Shown here in pieces: positions 1 through 11,358 of a stretch of DNA of 64,000 bases. A program made the translations under genes and the position numbers. Below the pieces are notes generated by a model that worked only from the letters and a program-made list of their open reading frames with translations, was not told where the DNA came from and did not search any database. The DNA lies in assembly GCA_965229335.1 (NCBI GenBank), contig OZ245874.1, positions 4,650,001 through 4,714,000 of the forward strand, written 5' to 3'. Numbering within the stretch: the first letter of the stretch is position 1; each line of letters begins with the position of its first letter. The stretch comes from JAFKFH01 sp017307375. GTDB lineage: Bacteria; Pseudomonadota; Alphaproteobacteria; Ferrovibrionales; Ferrovibrionaceae.

Positions 1-756
1 GCCGTGGCGGTCGATGGCTGGATGGGCGTGATCTACCTCGCCCTCTTCGCCGCCGCCCCGGTGATCCTGGTCCGCCAGGCCCTGCTGGCCCGCCCCGTTG
101 CCGGGGACGGGCCGGAAGCGGCCTGGGAATGGTACCCGGCCGGTCCGCTGGTCGGTTGGCTCGCGGGCATCGCGCTGGCCGCTTTTGCGGTCGCGGTGCT
201 GGCGGCGAGCGGAACCGAAGGCGGGCTGCCCGGCCTGATGGCGCCGGTGATCGACAAGGTCGTCGGCGCGATGCAGGTCGGACAGCAGAACCAGGCCGAG
301 CTGGTCGCCCTGGCCAGCCGCTGGATGGCGGCGCTGGTCGCGGCGAGCTGGATGGTGATGATGGCCGTCAACGGTGCGCTGGCCCAGTTCCTGGCGCGCC
401 GCCTCGGCCTCGCCCGCCGTCCGGCACCGGCCTTTGCCGACCTCGAACTGCCGGGCTGGCTTGCGCCGGCCATGGCGGTGGGTCTGGTGGTCGGCTGGCT
501 CGGCAACTCGACCGGGTATCTCGGCTGGACCGTGGCGCTGGTCTGCGGCATCGCGTTTTTCCTGCAAGGAATGGCGCTGCTGCACTGGCTGATGCGGAAG
601 GGCAAGCTGCCGGCACCCGTGCTGGGCTTGGTTTATGTGCTTCTCCTGGTGTTCGGCGGCCTGGCGCCGTTGATCGCCATGTTGGGTTTATTCGAGGAAT
701 GGGCTCGCTTCCGCCGGCGGCAGGCTGCCGCACCGGACAACGCCCCGGAGGACTGA
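1..756 (+). CDS. DUF2232 multi-pass membrane protein (5' end cut off by window)
   Basis: The reading frame is open from the first base, and the first visible ATG/GTG falls inside what looks like a membrane segment, so the true start lies upstream. At least five or six hydrophobic stretches are visible, starting with one near residues 6-28 and ending with one near 205-230. A basic tail, EEWARFRRRQ, follows. DUF2232 proteins of unknown function are commonly found between rpsR and rplI in alphaproteobacteria. The rplI gene here begins 3 nt after this stop, which supports both the assignment and co-transcription. The family call rests on context plus topology rather than a catalytic motif. Confidence 0.75.
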   Translation, partial: AVAVDGWMGVIYLALFAAAPVILVRQALLARPVAGDGPEAAWEWYPAGPLVGWLAGIALAAFAVAVLAASGTEGGLPGLMAPVIDKVVGAMQVGQQNQAELVALASRWMAALVAASWMVMMAVNGALAQFLARRLGLARRPAPAFADLELPGWLAPAMAVGLVVGWLGNSTGYLGWTVALVCGIAFFLQGMALLHWLMRKGKLPAPVLGLVYVLLLVFGGLAPLIAMLGLFEEWARFRRRQAAAPDNAPED

Positions 757-759
757 CTG

Positions 760-1323
760 ATGGAAATCGTTTTGTTGGAGCGCGTCGAGCATCTCGGCCA
801 GATGGGCGACGTCGTCAAGGTCAAGGACGGGTACGCCCGCAACTTCCTGCTGCCGCGCAAGAAGGCGCTGCGCGCCAGCAAGGAAAATCTCGCCCGCTTC
901 GAGAAGGAGCGCGCGCAGCTCGAGGCCGCGAACCTCACCCGGCGCAAGGAAGCCGAGGACGTCGCCAAGAAGATGGAAGGCCTGTCGGTCGCGGTGGTCC
1001 GCCAGGCCGGCGACACCGGCATCCTGTTCGGCTCGGTTTCGGCGCGTGACATCGCCGATGCCGTGACCGCGGCGGGCTTCACCCTGGGCCGTGCCCAGGT
1101 CGCCCTGCAGCAGCCGATCAAGACCATCGGCATGCACCCGGTGAAGGTCAACCTGCATCCGGAAGTCTCGCTCAACGTCACCGTCAACGTGGCGCGCAGC
1201 GAGGCCGAGGCCGAGCTGCAGGCCAATGGCGGCGCCGCCCAGGACCAGCTGTTCGACGAGGACGTCGAGCATATCGACGGCGACTACACCGTCGAGAATG
1301 CCGGCGACGAAGAGCAGGTCTGA
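760..1323 (+). CDS. rplI: 50S ribosomal protein L9
   Basis: L9 is a 23S-rRNA-binding large-subunit protein. The N-terminus MEIVLLERVEHLGQMGDVV and the following KVKDGYARNFLLPRKKA match the L9 signature (G-x2-G-x4-V-x2-G-Y-x2-N-F-L). A charged connecting helix spans roughly residues 45-80, and the C-terminal domain ends near residue 150. At 187 aa it is longer than the roughly 150 aa enteric L9. The extra acidic tail, ending DGDYTVENAGDEEQV, is common in alphaproteobacterial L9. GGAGGA at 747-752 sits 7 nt before the ATG. A strong terminator follows at 1361. Confidence 0.97.
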   Translation: MEIVLLERVEHLGQMGDVVKVKDGYARNFLLPRKKALRASKENLARFEKERAQLEAANLTRRKEAEDVAKKMEGLSVAVVRQAGDTGILFGSVSARDIADAVTAAGFTLGRAQVALQQPIKTIGMHPVKVNLHPEVSLNVTVNVARSEAEAELQANGGAAQDQLFDEDVEHIDGDYTVENAGDEEQV

Positions 1324-1360
1324 GCGCTTCTATCGCGGCATCCTTACGATCGCTGCAGAC

Positions 1361-1392
1361 GGGCCCGGCATCAGCCGGGCCCGTTTTCTTTT
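1361..1392 (+). terminator. Rho-independent terminator after rplI
   Basis: A perfect 9-bp stem, GGGCCCGGC / GCCGGGCCC, closes a 4-nt loop (ATCA) and is followed by GTTTTCTTTT. It lies 38 nt past the rplI stop and ends the DUF2232-rplI unit. Confidence 0.9.
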
Positions 1393-1635
1393 GCGCACAA
1401 CCGTACGATTATGGCCGTTTGGTGGCGATTTCTGCATGGCAGATCCGCGCCTGGCGCATCGCGATACCGTCGCAGTCCTTGCCCTTGCTTGCTTTCCCCG
1501 GGGATTTTGTCACAGACTGTCACCAGGGCCGTCGAGGAGCGGTCCTTGGTATTCGCTTGATTTGGAATCGTTCTAAGTTACATCCTCGCTCATCTGTCCT
1601 TTTTATAGGACGCGGTTGAAGGGGACGCGACCGCC
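1393..1635. other. Non-coding gap before cfa with a TGTCAC direct repeat
   Basis: The gap between rplI and cfa is about 310 bases in all and holds the rplI terminator, then about 240 bases with no convincing gene. TGTCAC occurs at 1508-1513 and again at 1518-1523, a 10-bp (one helical turn) direct repeat that could be half of a regulator site. A TTGATT at 1557-1562 is a weak -35 candidate, but no well-spaced -10 was found. The ribosome-binding AAGGGGA lies at about 1618-1624. Confidence 0.4.
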
Positions 1636-2901
1636 ATGATGTTTGTGCTCGACCGCGTTTTGCGCGGGATTTTTACCAGGGGCGCGCTGACCATCATCGC
1701 GCCATCGGGACGCCGGTACCGCTTTGGCGACGGCCAGGGCAAAGCGATCGTCGCGCGTTTGCGCGACAACCGCACGGTGATGCGGCTGATGATCGACCCG
1801 CGTGTCGCGCTCGGCGAAGCCTACATGGACGAGGGGCTGACGTTCGAGGAAGGCACGATCTACGACTTCCTTGACCTGGCGACCGCCAATCTAGGCTGGC
1901 GCAACGCCACCAACTGGTTCCAGACCGTCTACTACGACTATCTGCGCCCGGCCCTGCGCCGGCTGGAACAATATAATCCCGTCGGCCGGTCGAAGAGCAA
2001 CGTGGCGCATCACTACGACCTCTCCGATGCGCTCTACGATCGTTTCCTCGATGTCGACCGGCAGTATTCCTGCGCCTATTTCGCCGAGCCCGACGATTCG
2101 ATCGAGACGGCGCAGGCACGCAAGAAGCGGCATATTGCCGCCAAGCTGTTGCTCAAGCCGGGCCAGCGTATCCTCGATATCGGCTGCGGCTGGGGCGGTC
2201 TTGGCCTCTATCTGTCGTCGATCGCCGAGGGCGACGTGACCGGCGTGACCTTGAGCGAGAACCAGCATGCGGTAGCCAGCCGCCGGGCGATGATCGCGGG
2301 CGTTTCCGACCGCGTGCATTTCCTGCTGCGCGACTATCGCCTGGTCGAATCGAAGTTCGACCGCATCGTCTCGGTCGGCATGTTCGAGCATGTCGGCGTC
2401 AATCACTACGCCGAATACTTCCGCAAGGTCGCCGACCTGCTGACCGAGGACGGCGTGGCGATGATCCATTTCATCGGTCGCGCCGACGGACCGGGCGCGA
2501 CCAATCCCTGGATCACCAAATACATCTTCCCCGGCGGTTATTCGCCCGCCCTGTCGGAAGTCCTGCCGCATATCGAGCGAGCCGGGCTCTACGTTACCGA
2601 CGTCGAGGTGCTGCGCCTGCACTATGCCGAAACGCTGAAGGCTTGGCGGATGCGGTTCATGGCGCAGGTCGACGAAATCGCCAAGATCTACGACCGCCGC
2701 TTCTGCCGGATGTGGGAATTTTATCTCGCCGGCTCGGAAGTGACCTTCCGGCACTCCGGCCATGTCGTCTTCCAGATCCAATTGGCCCGGCGCCAGGAAG
2801 CGGTGCCGCTGACCCGCGACTACATCACCGAGTTCGAGGCGCGCCACCCGCTGGCCCCGGTGGTCGCCGAGCCACGCGGGCTGGTCGACGCCGCCGAATA
2901 G
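1636..2901 (+). CDS. cfa: Cyclopropane-fatty-acyl-phospholipid synthase family methyltransferase
   Basis: The enzyme transfers a methylene group from S-adenosylmethionine to the double bond of unsaturated acyl chains in membrane phospholipids. The 421-aa protein has the family block NVAHHYDLSDALYDRFLD (residues 122-139) and YSCAYF (144-149). The SAM-binding glycine loop DIGCGWGG is at 181-188, and VGMFEHVG follows downstream. The length is normal for alphaproteobacterial CFA synthases. The start was chosen at the first ATG after the purine-rich AAGGGGACG. It stands alone between the rplI terminator and a convergent nuclease-like gene. CFA synthases often respond to stationary phase or stress, but no sigma-factor site could be fixed here. 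Confidence 0.92.
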   Translation: MMFVLDRVLRGIFTRGALTIIAPSGRRYRFGDGQGKAIVARLRDNRTVMRLMIDPRVALGEAYMDEGLTFEEGTIYDFLDLATANLGWRNATNWFQTVYYDYLRPALRRLEQYNPVGRSKSNVAHHYDLSDALYDRFLDVDRQYSCAYFAEPDDSIETAQARKKRHIAAKLLLKPGQRILDIGCGWGGLGLYLSSIAEGDVTGVTLSENQHAVASRRAMIAGVSDRVHFLLRDYRLVESKFDRIVSVGMFEHVGVNHYAEYFRKVADLLTEDGVAMIHFIGRADGPGATNPWITKYIFPGGYSPALSEVLPHIERAGLYVTDVEVLRLHYAETLKAWRMRFMAQVDEIAKIYDRRFCRMWEFYLAGSEVTFRHSGHVVFQIQLARRQEAVPLTRDYITEFEARHPLAPVVAEPRGLVDAAE

Positions 2902-2905
2902 GCCG

Positions 2906-3835
2906 TCAGGTCAGGCTGACCACCACCCCCGCATGGTCCGACGGCCACAGGCCGCCGGACGTGCGGTCGGCGGGCTGATCGCCGAGGATCATGGCGTCGC
3001 GCGCGACCATGCCCCGCGCGAAGATTGCATCGATGCGCTCCTTGAGGCTGCCCGGTGGATTGCGCAGATCCTCGGCCTGCCCCGAGGTTGCGCCCCCCGC
3101 CTGATCGGCCCATCCATCGACGAAACCGGCCTGGGACAGGCGTTGCCAGACCGGCGCCCCGGGGCCGGAATTGAGGTCGCCGGCGAGGATGACCGGCCCG
3201 GCGACGGCCGCCGGGCCCGCCAGAATCTCGCCAAGCTGCGGCAATTGAACCTCCGGCTTGAAGTATTCGAGATGGGTGCAGATCAGCCGGGCGCGCCGGC
3301 CATCCCATTCCAAATCCGCCCCCACCCAGCCCCGGTCGATCGGAAAAATCGCTCCGGCCAACGACACTTCGTGCCGGACGGCAAACCGCCCGGCGCCCGC
3401 GCCTGCGGCGGCACAGCGGCCGCGACGCGCCAGGATGACGACGGCATCCTGCAGCCAGACGCCTTGCCAGCCCCCGCGTTCGAGGCTCAGCGGCAGCCAG
3501 AGCGGCGGGCCGGGCGAGCGGGCGGCGATATCGTAGTCGAGCCCCCTTTCGGCGAGGGACGAGATCAGCAGGCCGAGGAAATCGATCTCGGCCGCCGGCA
3601 TCGCCGAAGCCGGCCCCCTCGCCCAGCGGAAGACCTCCTGCAGGGCGAGCACGTCGGCGTCCGCCCGGGCGATGCAATCGGCCAGCGCCTGGGCGCGCGC
3701 CACGAAATCGGTGGCCCTGACCATCGCCCAGAGGCGGGCGACGCGGTCGGGCATTTCGCCCAGGGTCGCGCCGAAGATGCGGCTGATATCGGCGCCGAGA
3801 TAGAGATTCCAGGTCAGCACGCGCAGGTCGGACAT
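2906..3835 (-). CDS. Endonuclease/exonuclease/phosphatase (EEP) family protein
   Basis: This is a metal-dependent phosphoesterase fold shared by DNase I, AP endonucleases and sphingomyelinases. Family motifs appear in order: LRVLTWNLYLGAD near residue 4 (metal-binding Asn), ALQEV near 65 (metal-binding Glu), ICTHLEYF, AGDLNSG (Asp/Asn pair) and the C-terminal WPSDHAGV (Ser-Asp-His). All catalytic positions look intact, so it is probably active. The substrate (DNA, lipid or phosphoinositide) cannot be told from sequence. No signal peptide is seen. It follows the tspO-like gene by 16 nt on the same strand and is probably co-transcribed with it. Confidence 0.85.
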   Translation of the reverse strand: MSDLRVLTWNLYLGADISRIFGATLGEMPDRVARLWAMVRATDFVARAQALADCIARADADVLALQEVFRWARGPASAMPAAEIDFLGLLISSLAERGLDYDIAARSPGPPLWLPLSLERGGWQGVWLQDAVVILARRGRCAAAGAGAGRFAVRHEVSLAGAIFPIDRGWVGADLEWDGRRARLICTHLEYFKPEVQLPQLGEILAGPAAVAGPVILAGDLNSGPGAPVWQRLSQAGFVDGWADQAGGATSGQAEDLRNPPGSLKERIDAIFARGMVARDAMILGDQPADRTSGGLWPSDHAGVVVSLT

Positions 3836-3851
3836 CGCGTCCGACGCTATC

Positions 3852-4340
3852 TCAATTCAGCTGGACGATGGCAAGATTCAGGACCGAGGCGAACATCACC
3901 CAGGCCAGGTAAGGCACCATGAGCCAGCCGGCGACACGGTCGCGCCGCATGAACAGGGCCAGTGTCGCGGCGATGGCCACCAGCAGTGCCAGCACGTCGA
4001 TCAAGGCGGCGAGCGGCGCGCGCAGGCCGAAGAACAGCACCGACCAGGCGAGATTGAGCGCCAGTTGCAGCGCGAACATGCCGAGCGGCAGCGAGCCAAG
4101 CCGACCGTCCAGCCGCCAGACGCGCCAGGCGGCAACCGCCATCATCGCATAAAGCAGCGTCCAGACCGGCGAAAAGACCCAGTTCGGCGGATTGAAGGCC
4201 GGCTTCGCCAGGGTGGCGTACCAGCTGCCGACCGAACTTGCGGTGGCCCACCCGCCCAGCCCGGCCACCGCAAAGCAGGCGACCAGGGCGACGAGCAGGC
4301 CGAGATAGGGATGACGAGGCCGTGATTGGTTCATGTCCAT
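3852..4340 (-). CDS. tspO: TspO/MBR family tryptophan-rich sensory protein
   Basis: TspO proteins are five-helix membrane proteins that bind porphyrins and related ligands. In purple bacteria they tune expression to oxygen and light. The 162-aa protein has five hydrophobic helices and the family hallmark WYATLAKPAFNPPNWVFSPVW, plus conserved LNLAWSVLFF and AWVMFASVLN. An open frame extends further upstream, but the segment before MDMNQ is polar and non-conserved, so the ATG at 4340 was chosen. ATG 4334 is equally possible. It is divergent from dnaB and shares a 178-bp control region with it. Confidence 0.9.
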   Translation of the reverse strand: MDMNQSRPRHPYLGLLVALVACFAVAGLGGWATASSVGSWYATLAKPAFNPPNWVFSPVWTLLYAMMAVAAWRVWRLDGRLGSLPLGMFALQLALNLAWSVLFFGLRAPLAALIDVLALLVAIAATLALFMRRDRVAGWLMVPYLAWVMFASVLNLAIVQLN

Positions 4341-4375
4341 AATACGCAAACGCGCGACCGCGCGGATTTGCCCCC

Positions 4376-4485
4376 TGTGGATAAAATCAGGCGAAGCCAG
4401 CATCGATGCGGCCCAGTTGTCCACAGAACAAAAGCGGGGGACAATGCGAATCGGAGCTTGTACCTGGTGGCCGCGCTGTGCATAA
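4376..4485. promoter_or_regulatory. Cluster of three DnaA boxes in the tspO-dnaB divergent region
   Basis: Three 9-mers match or nearly match the DnaA box TTATNCACA. TTATCCACA (consensus) reads on the minus strand at 4376-4384. TTGTCCACA (one mismatch) reads on the plus strand at 4417-4425. TTATGCACA (consensus) reads on the minus strand at 4477-4485. The last box overlaps the CATAAA -10 of the predicted dnaB promoter. Spacing is about 41 and 60 bp. The sites suggest that DnaA regulates the helicase-loader partner gene or is titrated here. This is inference, not shown. Confidence 0.65.
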
Positions 4486-4486
4486 A
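4458..4486 (+). promoter_or_regulatory. Predicted dnaB promoter
   Basis: TTGTAC (4458-4463) and CATAAA (4481-4486) are separated by 17 nt. This puts a start of transcription near 4492, about 27 nt before the dnaB ATG. A DnaA box lies over the -10 element. Confidence 0.5.
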
Positions 4487-4518
4487 GCCCGGCTTCGTCA
4501 AATCACCCGGACCCGAGC

Positions 4519-5985
<1,467 letters not shown>

Positions 5986-6060
5986 GCGACCGTTGCCGCA
6001 GTGCAACAACCGCTGGGTGCCGAGCGGATTTTCCAAGGATTTCCGCGCCTCTCGTGGAAT

Positions 6061-6089
6061 TTGACACTAACATGGCGGTTGGCTAAGGT
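6061..6089 (+). promoter_or_regulatory. Predicted sigma-70-type promoter of mlaEF-radA-cvpA
   Basis: A perfect -35 TTGACA (6061-6066), a 17-nt spacer and TAAGGT (6084-6089, matching TATAAT at positions 1, 2 and 6) lie between dnaB and mlaE. Transcription would start near 6096, about 42 nt before the mlaE ATG. Confidence 0.6.
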
Positions 6090-6137
6090 GCGCCCGCCTT
6101 GGCCCGAAGCCCCTGCCCGCTGGGACCCGCACCACGC

Positions 6138-6911
6138 ATGAATCCGTTTGCCGCCGTCGGTCGCGTCGTCCTCGCGTTTTTCGCCGAGACCGGTCGCATC
6201 GCCCTGTTCACCGCCATGGCCCTGCGCCATTGCGTGTCGCCGCCCCTGTATCTCCGCCTGCTGGCCCGCCAGATTATGGTCGTGGGATACTACTCTCTAC
6301 CCGTGGTAGGGCTTACCGCCCTGTTTACCGGCATGGTGCTGGCGCTGCAGATCTATATCGGCTCGTCGCGCTTCAACGCTGAGAGCGCGGTGGCGACCAT
6401 CGTCGTCATCGGCCTGACGCGCGAACTCGGCCCGGTGCTGTCCGGGCTGATGGTCGCCGGCCGCGTCGCCTCGGCGATGGCCGCGGAAATCGGCACGATG
6501 CGGGTGACAGAGCAGATCGACGCCCTGACCACGCTGTCGACCAATCCGTTCAAGTACCTCGTGGTCCCGCGGCTGATCGCGACCACGCTGGCCCTGCCGC
6601 TGCTGGTGCTGATCGCCGACATCATCGGCGTGATGGGCGGCTATCTCGTCGGCATCCACAAGCTCGGCTTCAATGCCGGCAGCTATCTGCACAACACCTT
6701 CGAATTCCTCAAGGCGCTCGACGTCGTCTCCGGCCTGGTCAAGGCAACCGTCTTCGGTTTCCTGATCGCGCTGATGGGTTGCTATCACGGGTTCCATTCG
6801 AAGGGCGGCGCGCAGGGCGTCGGCAAGGCCACCACCGATGCGGTCGTCTCCGCCTCGATCCTCATTCTGGTCGCGAACTATTTCGTGACCGAGCTGTTCT
6901 TCGCCCAATGA
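6138..6911 (+). CDS. mlaE: MlaE-family ABC transporter permease
   Basis: MlaE is the inner-membrane permease of a lipid transporter that moves phospholipids between inner and outer membranes. The family core GLTRELGPVLSGLMVAGR, followed by ASAMAAEIGTMRVTEQIDAL, is present. Five or six hydrophobic helices are visible and the 257-aa length is typical. The ATG at 6138 was preferred over an in-frame TTG at 6099 because the extra 13 residues are Pro-rich and non-conserved. Its stop overlaps the ATG of the ATPase gene. The substrate-binding MlaD, MlaC and MlaB partners are not in this window, so they must be encoded elsewhere. Confidence 0.92.
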   Translation: MNPFAAVGRVVLAFFAETGRIALFTAMALRHCVSPPLYLRLLARQIMVVGYYSLPVVGLTALFTGMVLALQIYIGSSRFNAESAVATIVVIGLTRELGPVLSGLMVAGRVASAMAAEIGTMRVTEQIDALTTLSTNPFKYLVVPRLIATTLALPLLVLIADIIGVMGGYLVGIHKLGFNAGSYLHNTFEFLKALDVVSGLVKATVFGFLIALMGCYHGFHSKGGAQGVGKATTDAVVSASILILVANYFVTELFFAQ

Positions 6912-7684
6912 GCGCCCCCCCGAAGATCGCCGTCGCCGGGGTCCACAAGCGCTTCGGCAAGAAGATCGTGCTGGACGGCGTCGACCTCGAAGTCGCGCGC
7001 GGCCAATCGCTGGTCATCATCGGCGGGTCGGGCACCGGCAAGTCGGTGCTGCTGAAATGCATCCTGGGGCTGATCCGGCCCGATTCCGGCTCGATCAAGG
7101 TCGACGGGACCGAGACGGTCGGCATGTCGGCATCGGACCGCGAACAGGTGATGCGCAAGTTCGGCATGCTGTTCCAGGGTTCGGCGCTGTTCGATTCGCT
7201 CAAGGTCTGGGAAAACGTCGCCTTCGGGCTGATCCAGGGCCGGAAGATGGAGCGGGCCAGGGCCCGCGACATCGCGATCGAGAAACTGGGGCAGGTCGGG
7301 CTGGGACCGGAGGTCGGCGAGCTGTCGCCGGCAGAACTGTCGGGCGGCATGCAGAAGCGCGTGGCGCTGGCCCGCGCCATCGCCACCGAGCCCGAGATCA
7401 TCTTCTTCGACGAACCGACGACGGGCCTGGACCCGATCACCGCCGACGTCATCAACGATCTGATCGTCGCCTGCGTGAAGCGCCTGGGTGCCACCACGCT
7501 GTCGATCACCCACGACATGGCCTCGGCCCGCAAGATCGCCGACCGGATCGCCATGATCTACAAGGGCCGGATCATCTGGCAGGGACCGGTCGCCGACATC
7601 GACCGGTCGGGCAACGACTACGTCGACCAGTTCATCCATGGTCGCGCCGAGGGCCCGATCAAGATGGACGTGCTGAAACCCTGA
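6908..7684 (+). CDS. mlaF: MlaF-type ABC transporter ATP-binding protein
   Basis: This ATPase drives the MlaE permease. Walker A GGSGTGKS is at residues 39-46, followed by the Q-loop MLFQGSALFDSL, the signature LSGGMQKRVALARA and Walker B IIFFDEPTTGLDP. The switch His is in SITHDM. The sequence MLFQGSALFDSL and the signature LSGGM resemble MlaF rather than other importers. The start codon overlaps the mlaE stop (ATGA), which shows translational coupling. The 258-aa length is normal. Confidence 0.93.
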   Translation: MSAPPKIAVAGVHKRFGKKIVLDGVDLEVARGQSLVIIGGSGTGKSVLLKCILGLIRPDSGSIKVDGTETVGMSASDREQVMRKFGMLFQGSALFDSLKVWENVAFGLIQGRKMERARARDIAIEKLGQVGLGPEVGELSPAELSGGMQKRVALARAIATEPEIIFFDEPTTGLDPITADVINDLIVACVKRLGATTLSITHDMASARKIADRIAMIYKGRIIWQGPVADIDRSGNDYVDQFIHGRAEGPIKMDVLKP

Positions 7685-7688
7685 CGGC

Positions 7689-9070
<1,382 letters not shown>

Positions 9071-9071
<1 letters not shown>

Positions 9072-9796
9072 TGCAGGATCTCGGCATCAATCCGGTCGAC
9101 ATCGTCGTCCTGGTCATCGTCGTCCTCTCGGGCGCCCTCGCCTTCGTTCGCGGCTTCGTCAAGGAAGTGCTGGCGGTGGTCGGGTGGGTCGGTGCCGCGA
9201 TCGCGACGCTGCAGCTGTTCCCCTACGTCCGGCCGATCACCCGGCAGTACATCCAGACCGAGATGCTGGCCGACGGCCTCGCCGGCCTCGGCATCTTCCT
9301 GATCACGCTGCTGCTGTTCTCGATCCTCAGCCATTCGATTGCCAAGGGCGTCCGCAATTCGGCCATTTCCGCGGTCGACCGCTCGCTCGGTTTCCTGTTC
9401 GGCCTGGTGCGCGGCGCGGTCGTCGTCTGCCTCGCCTATCTGCTGGTCGTATCGGTACTGGCGCCGAAGGACCAGCCGGCATGGCTGCGCAACGCGCGGG
9501 TGATGCCGCTGCTGGAATGGGGTACCAGCCGCATCATCCTGCTGGTACCGAACGAATATCGCCCGAACGTCGATCTCGGCGCGAACGCCGCCGACATCCA
9601 GGCCCGGCCGCCGACGGCACTGCCGTCGGCGCGCATACCTGCCCCGCAGCCCGCGCCGGGCGCCGCGCCCGCACCGGCCCCGGGACCGGCCTTGAATCCG
9701 CTGCCGACGGCACCAACTGACAAAGCCGGGCAAACCGGCTATAAAACCGAAGACCGCCGTGAATTGGAGCAAATCCTGCGCGGCCAGACCCAGTAA
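9071..9796 (+). CDS. cvpA: CvpA family membrane protein
   Basis: CvpA proteins are small inner-membrane proteins first linked to colicin V production and often found next to purF. The 241-aa protein begins with NPVDIVVLVIVVLSGALAF and has four hydrophobic helices in the first 150 residues. A Pro/Ala-rich cytoplasmic tail of about 60 residues and a charged end, EDRRELEQIL, follow. The start overlaps the radA stop (TAATG). Position directly before purF supports the name. The molecular role is unsettled for the family. Confidence 0.88.
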
Positions 9797-9812
9797 TTCG
9801 AGGATCATGGTA

Positions 9813-11324
9813 ATGAGCGCGACCCCTCGCCGGCTCGCCCATCCCGCTTTTGCCCATCCCTTCATGCGGGCGGAGGACGACGACGACCATCCGCGCGAGG
9901 AATGCGGCATCTTCGGACTCTGGGGCGCGGATCAGGCTGCGGCCCATGTGGCCCTCGGCCTGCATGCCCTGCAGCATCGCGGCCAGGAGGCGGCGGGCAT
10001 CGTCGCCTATGACGGGCGCAGCTTCAACAGCCACCGGGCGCTGGGCCATGTCGGCCCGAACTTCAGCCAGGCGTCGGTGATCGCCGGCCTGCCCGGCCAC
10101 GCAGCGATCGGCCACAACCGCTATTCGACCTCGGGCGACACGCTGCTGCGCAACGTCCAGCCGATCTACGCCGACCTGGCGTTCGGCGGCATCGCGCTGG
10201 CCCATAACGGCAACCTGACCAATGCCGTGGCCTTGCGCCGCAACCTCGTCAACCGCGGCTCGATCTTCCAGTCGACGATGGATACCGAGGTGATCGTCCA
10301 TCTGATGGCGACCAGCCGGTCGCGCAGCGTGGTCGACCGGCTGACCGACGCGCTGGGCCAGATCGAGGGGGCCTATTCGCTGATCGCGCTGACCTCGGAG
10401 GCTCTGATCGGCGTGCGCGACCCGCATGGCGTGCGGCCGCTGGTCCTGGGCAAGCTGCGCGACTCCTACGTGCTGGCCTCCGAGACCGTCGCCCTCGACA
10501 TCATCGGCGCCGACTATGTCCGCGACGTGGAAGCCGGCGAAATGGTCGTGATCAACAACGACGGCATCCATTCCCAGCGCCCGTTCCCGAAGACCCGGGC
10601 CCGGTTCTGCATCTTCGAATACATCTATTTCGCCCGGCCGGATTCGATTTCCGAGGGCAAGTCGGTCTATGACGCGCGCAAGCGGATCGGCATGGAACTG
10701 GCGCGCGAATCGCCGGTTGCCGCCGACGTGGTGATCCCGGTTCCCGATTCCGGCGTGCCCGCCTCGCTCGGCTTCGCGCAGGAATCGGGCATCCCTTATG
10801 AGCTCGGCATCATCCGCAACCATTATGTCGGTCGCACCTTCATCGAGCCGACCGACCAGATCCGGCATCTCGGCGTGCGGCTGAAGCATAATGCCAACCG
10901 CGCTCATATCGCGGGCAAGCGGGTCGTGCTGGTCGACGATTCGATCGTGCGCGGCACCACCTCGACCAAGATCGTCGAGATGGTGCGCGAGGCCGGTGCG
11001 GCCGAGGTGCATATGCGCATCGCCTCGCCGCCGACCAGCTATTCCTGCTTCTACGGCGTCGATACGCCCGAGCGCTCCAAGCTTTTGGCCGCCACGCACG
11101 ACGTCGAGGCGATGCGGCAGTTCATCAAGGCCGATTCGCTCGCCTTCCTGTCGACCGACGGGCTCTATCGTGCGATGGGCGAGGAGTCGCGCAACAACGA
11201 CCGGCCGCAATATTGCGACGCCTGCTTCACCGGCGACTATCCGATCCCGCTGACTGACAACGACGAAGTCGAAGGCGGCGGCCGCACCACCCGACTGACC
11301 CTGCTGGCCGAACGCGGCCGCTGA
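9813..11324 (+). CDS. purF: Amidophosphoribosyltransferase
   Basis: PurF catalyses the first committed step of purine synthesis: glutamine + PRPP to phosphoribosylamine. It is a class II glutaminase with catalytic Cys31, in EECGIFGLWG, after a propeptide that must be removed. The glutaminase motifs GHNRYSTSG and HNGNLTNA follow, and the PRPP loop is VVLVDDSIVRGTTSTKIVEM. An in-frame GTG at 9759 lies inside cvpA. The ATG at 9813 was chosen because AGGA at 9801-9804 is well spaced from it, though 9807 is possible. The length is 503 aa. Confidence 0.96.
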   Translation: MSATPRRLAHPAFAHPFMRAEDDDDHPREECGIFGLWGADQAAAHVALGLHALQHRGQEAAGIVAYDGRSFNSHRALGHVGPNFSQASVIAGLPGHAAIGHNRYSTSGDTLLRNVQPIYADLAFGGIALAHNGNLTNAVALRRNLVNRGSIFQSTMDTEVIVHLMATSRSRSVVDRLTDALGQIEGAYSLIALTSEALIGVRDPHGVRPLVLGKLRDSYVLASETVALDIIGADYVRDVEAGEMVVINNDGIHSQRPFPKTRARFCIFEYIYFARPDSISEGKSVYDARKRIGMELARESPVAADVVIPVPDSGVPASLGFAQESGIPYELGIIRNHYVGRTFIEPTDQIRHLGVRLKHNANRAHIAGKRVVLVDDSIVRGTTSTKIVEMVREAGAAEVHMRIASPPTSYSCFYGVDTPERSKLLAATHDVEAMRQFIKADSLAFLSTDGLYRAMGEESRNNDRPQYCDACFTGDYPIPLTDNDEVEGGGRTTRLTLLAERGR

Positions 11325-11358
11325 TCACCTCCGTCTCCGTTTCCCAGGATTGCTGCAC

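Noticed and set aside
4376..4485. Possible replication origin
   Set aside because: Three DnaA boxes but no AT-rich unwinding region, and no gidA/parAB or hemE-type origin neighbours. A dnaB control site is simpler.
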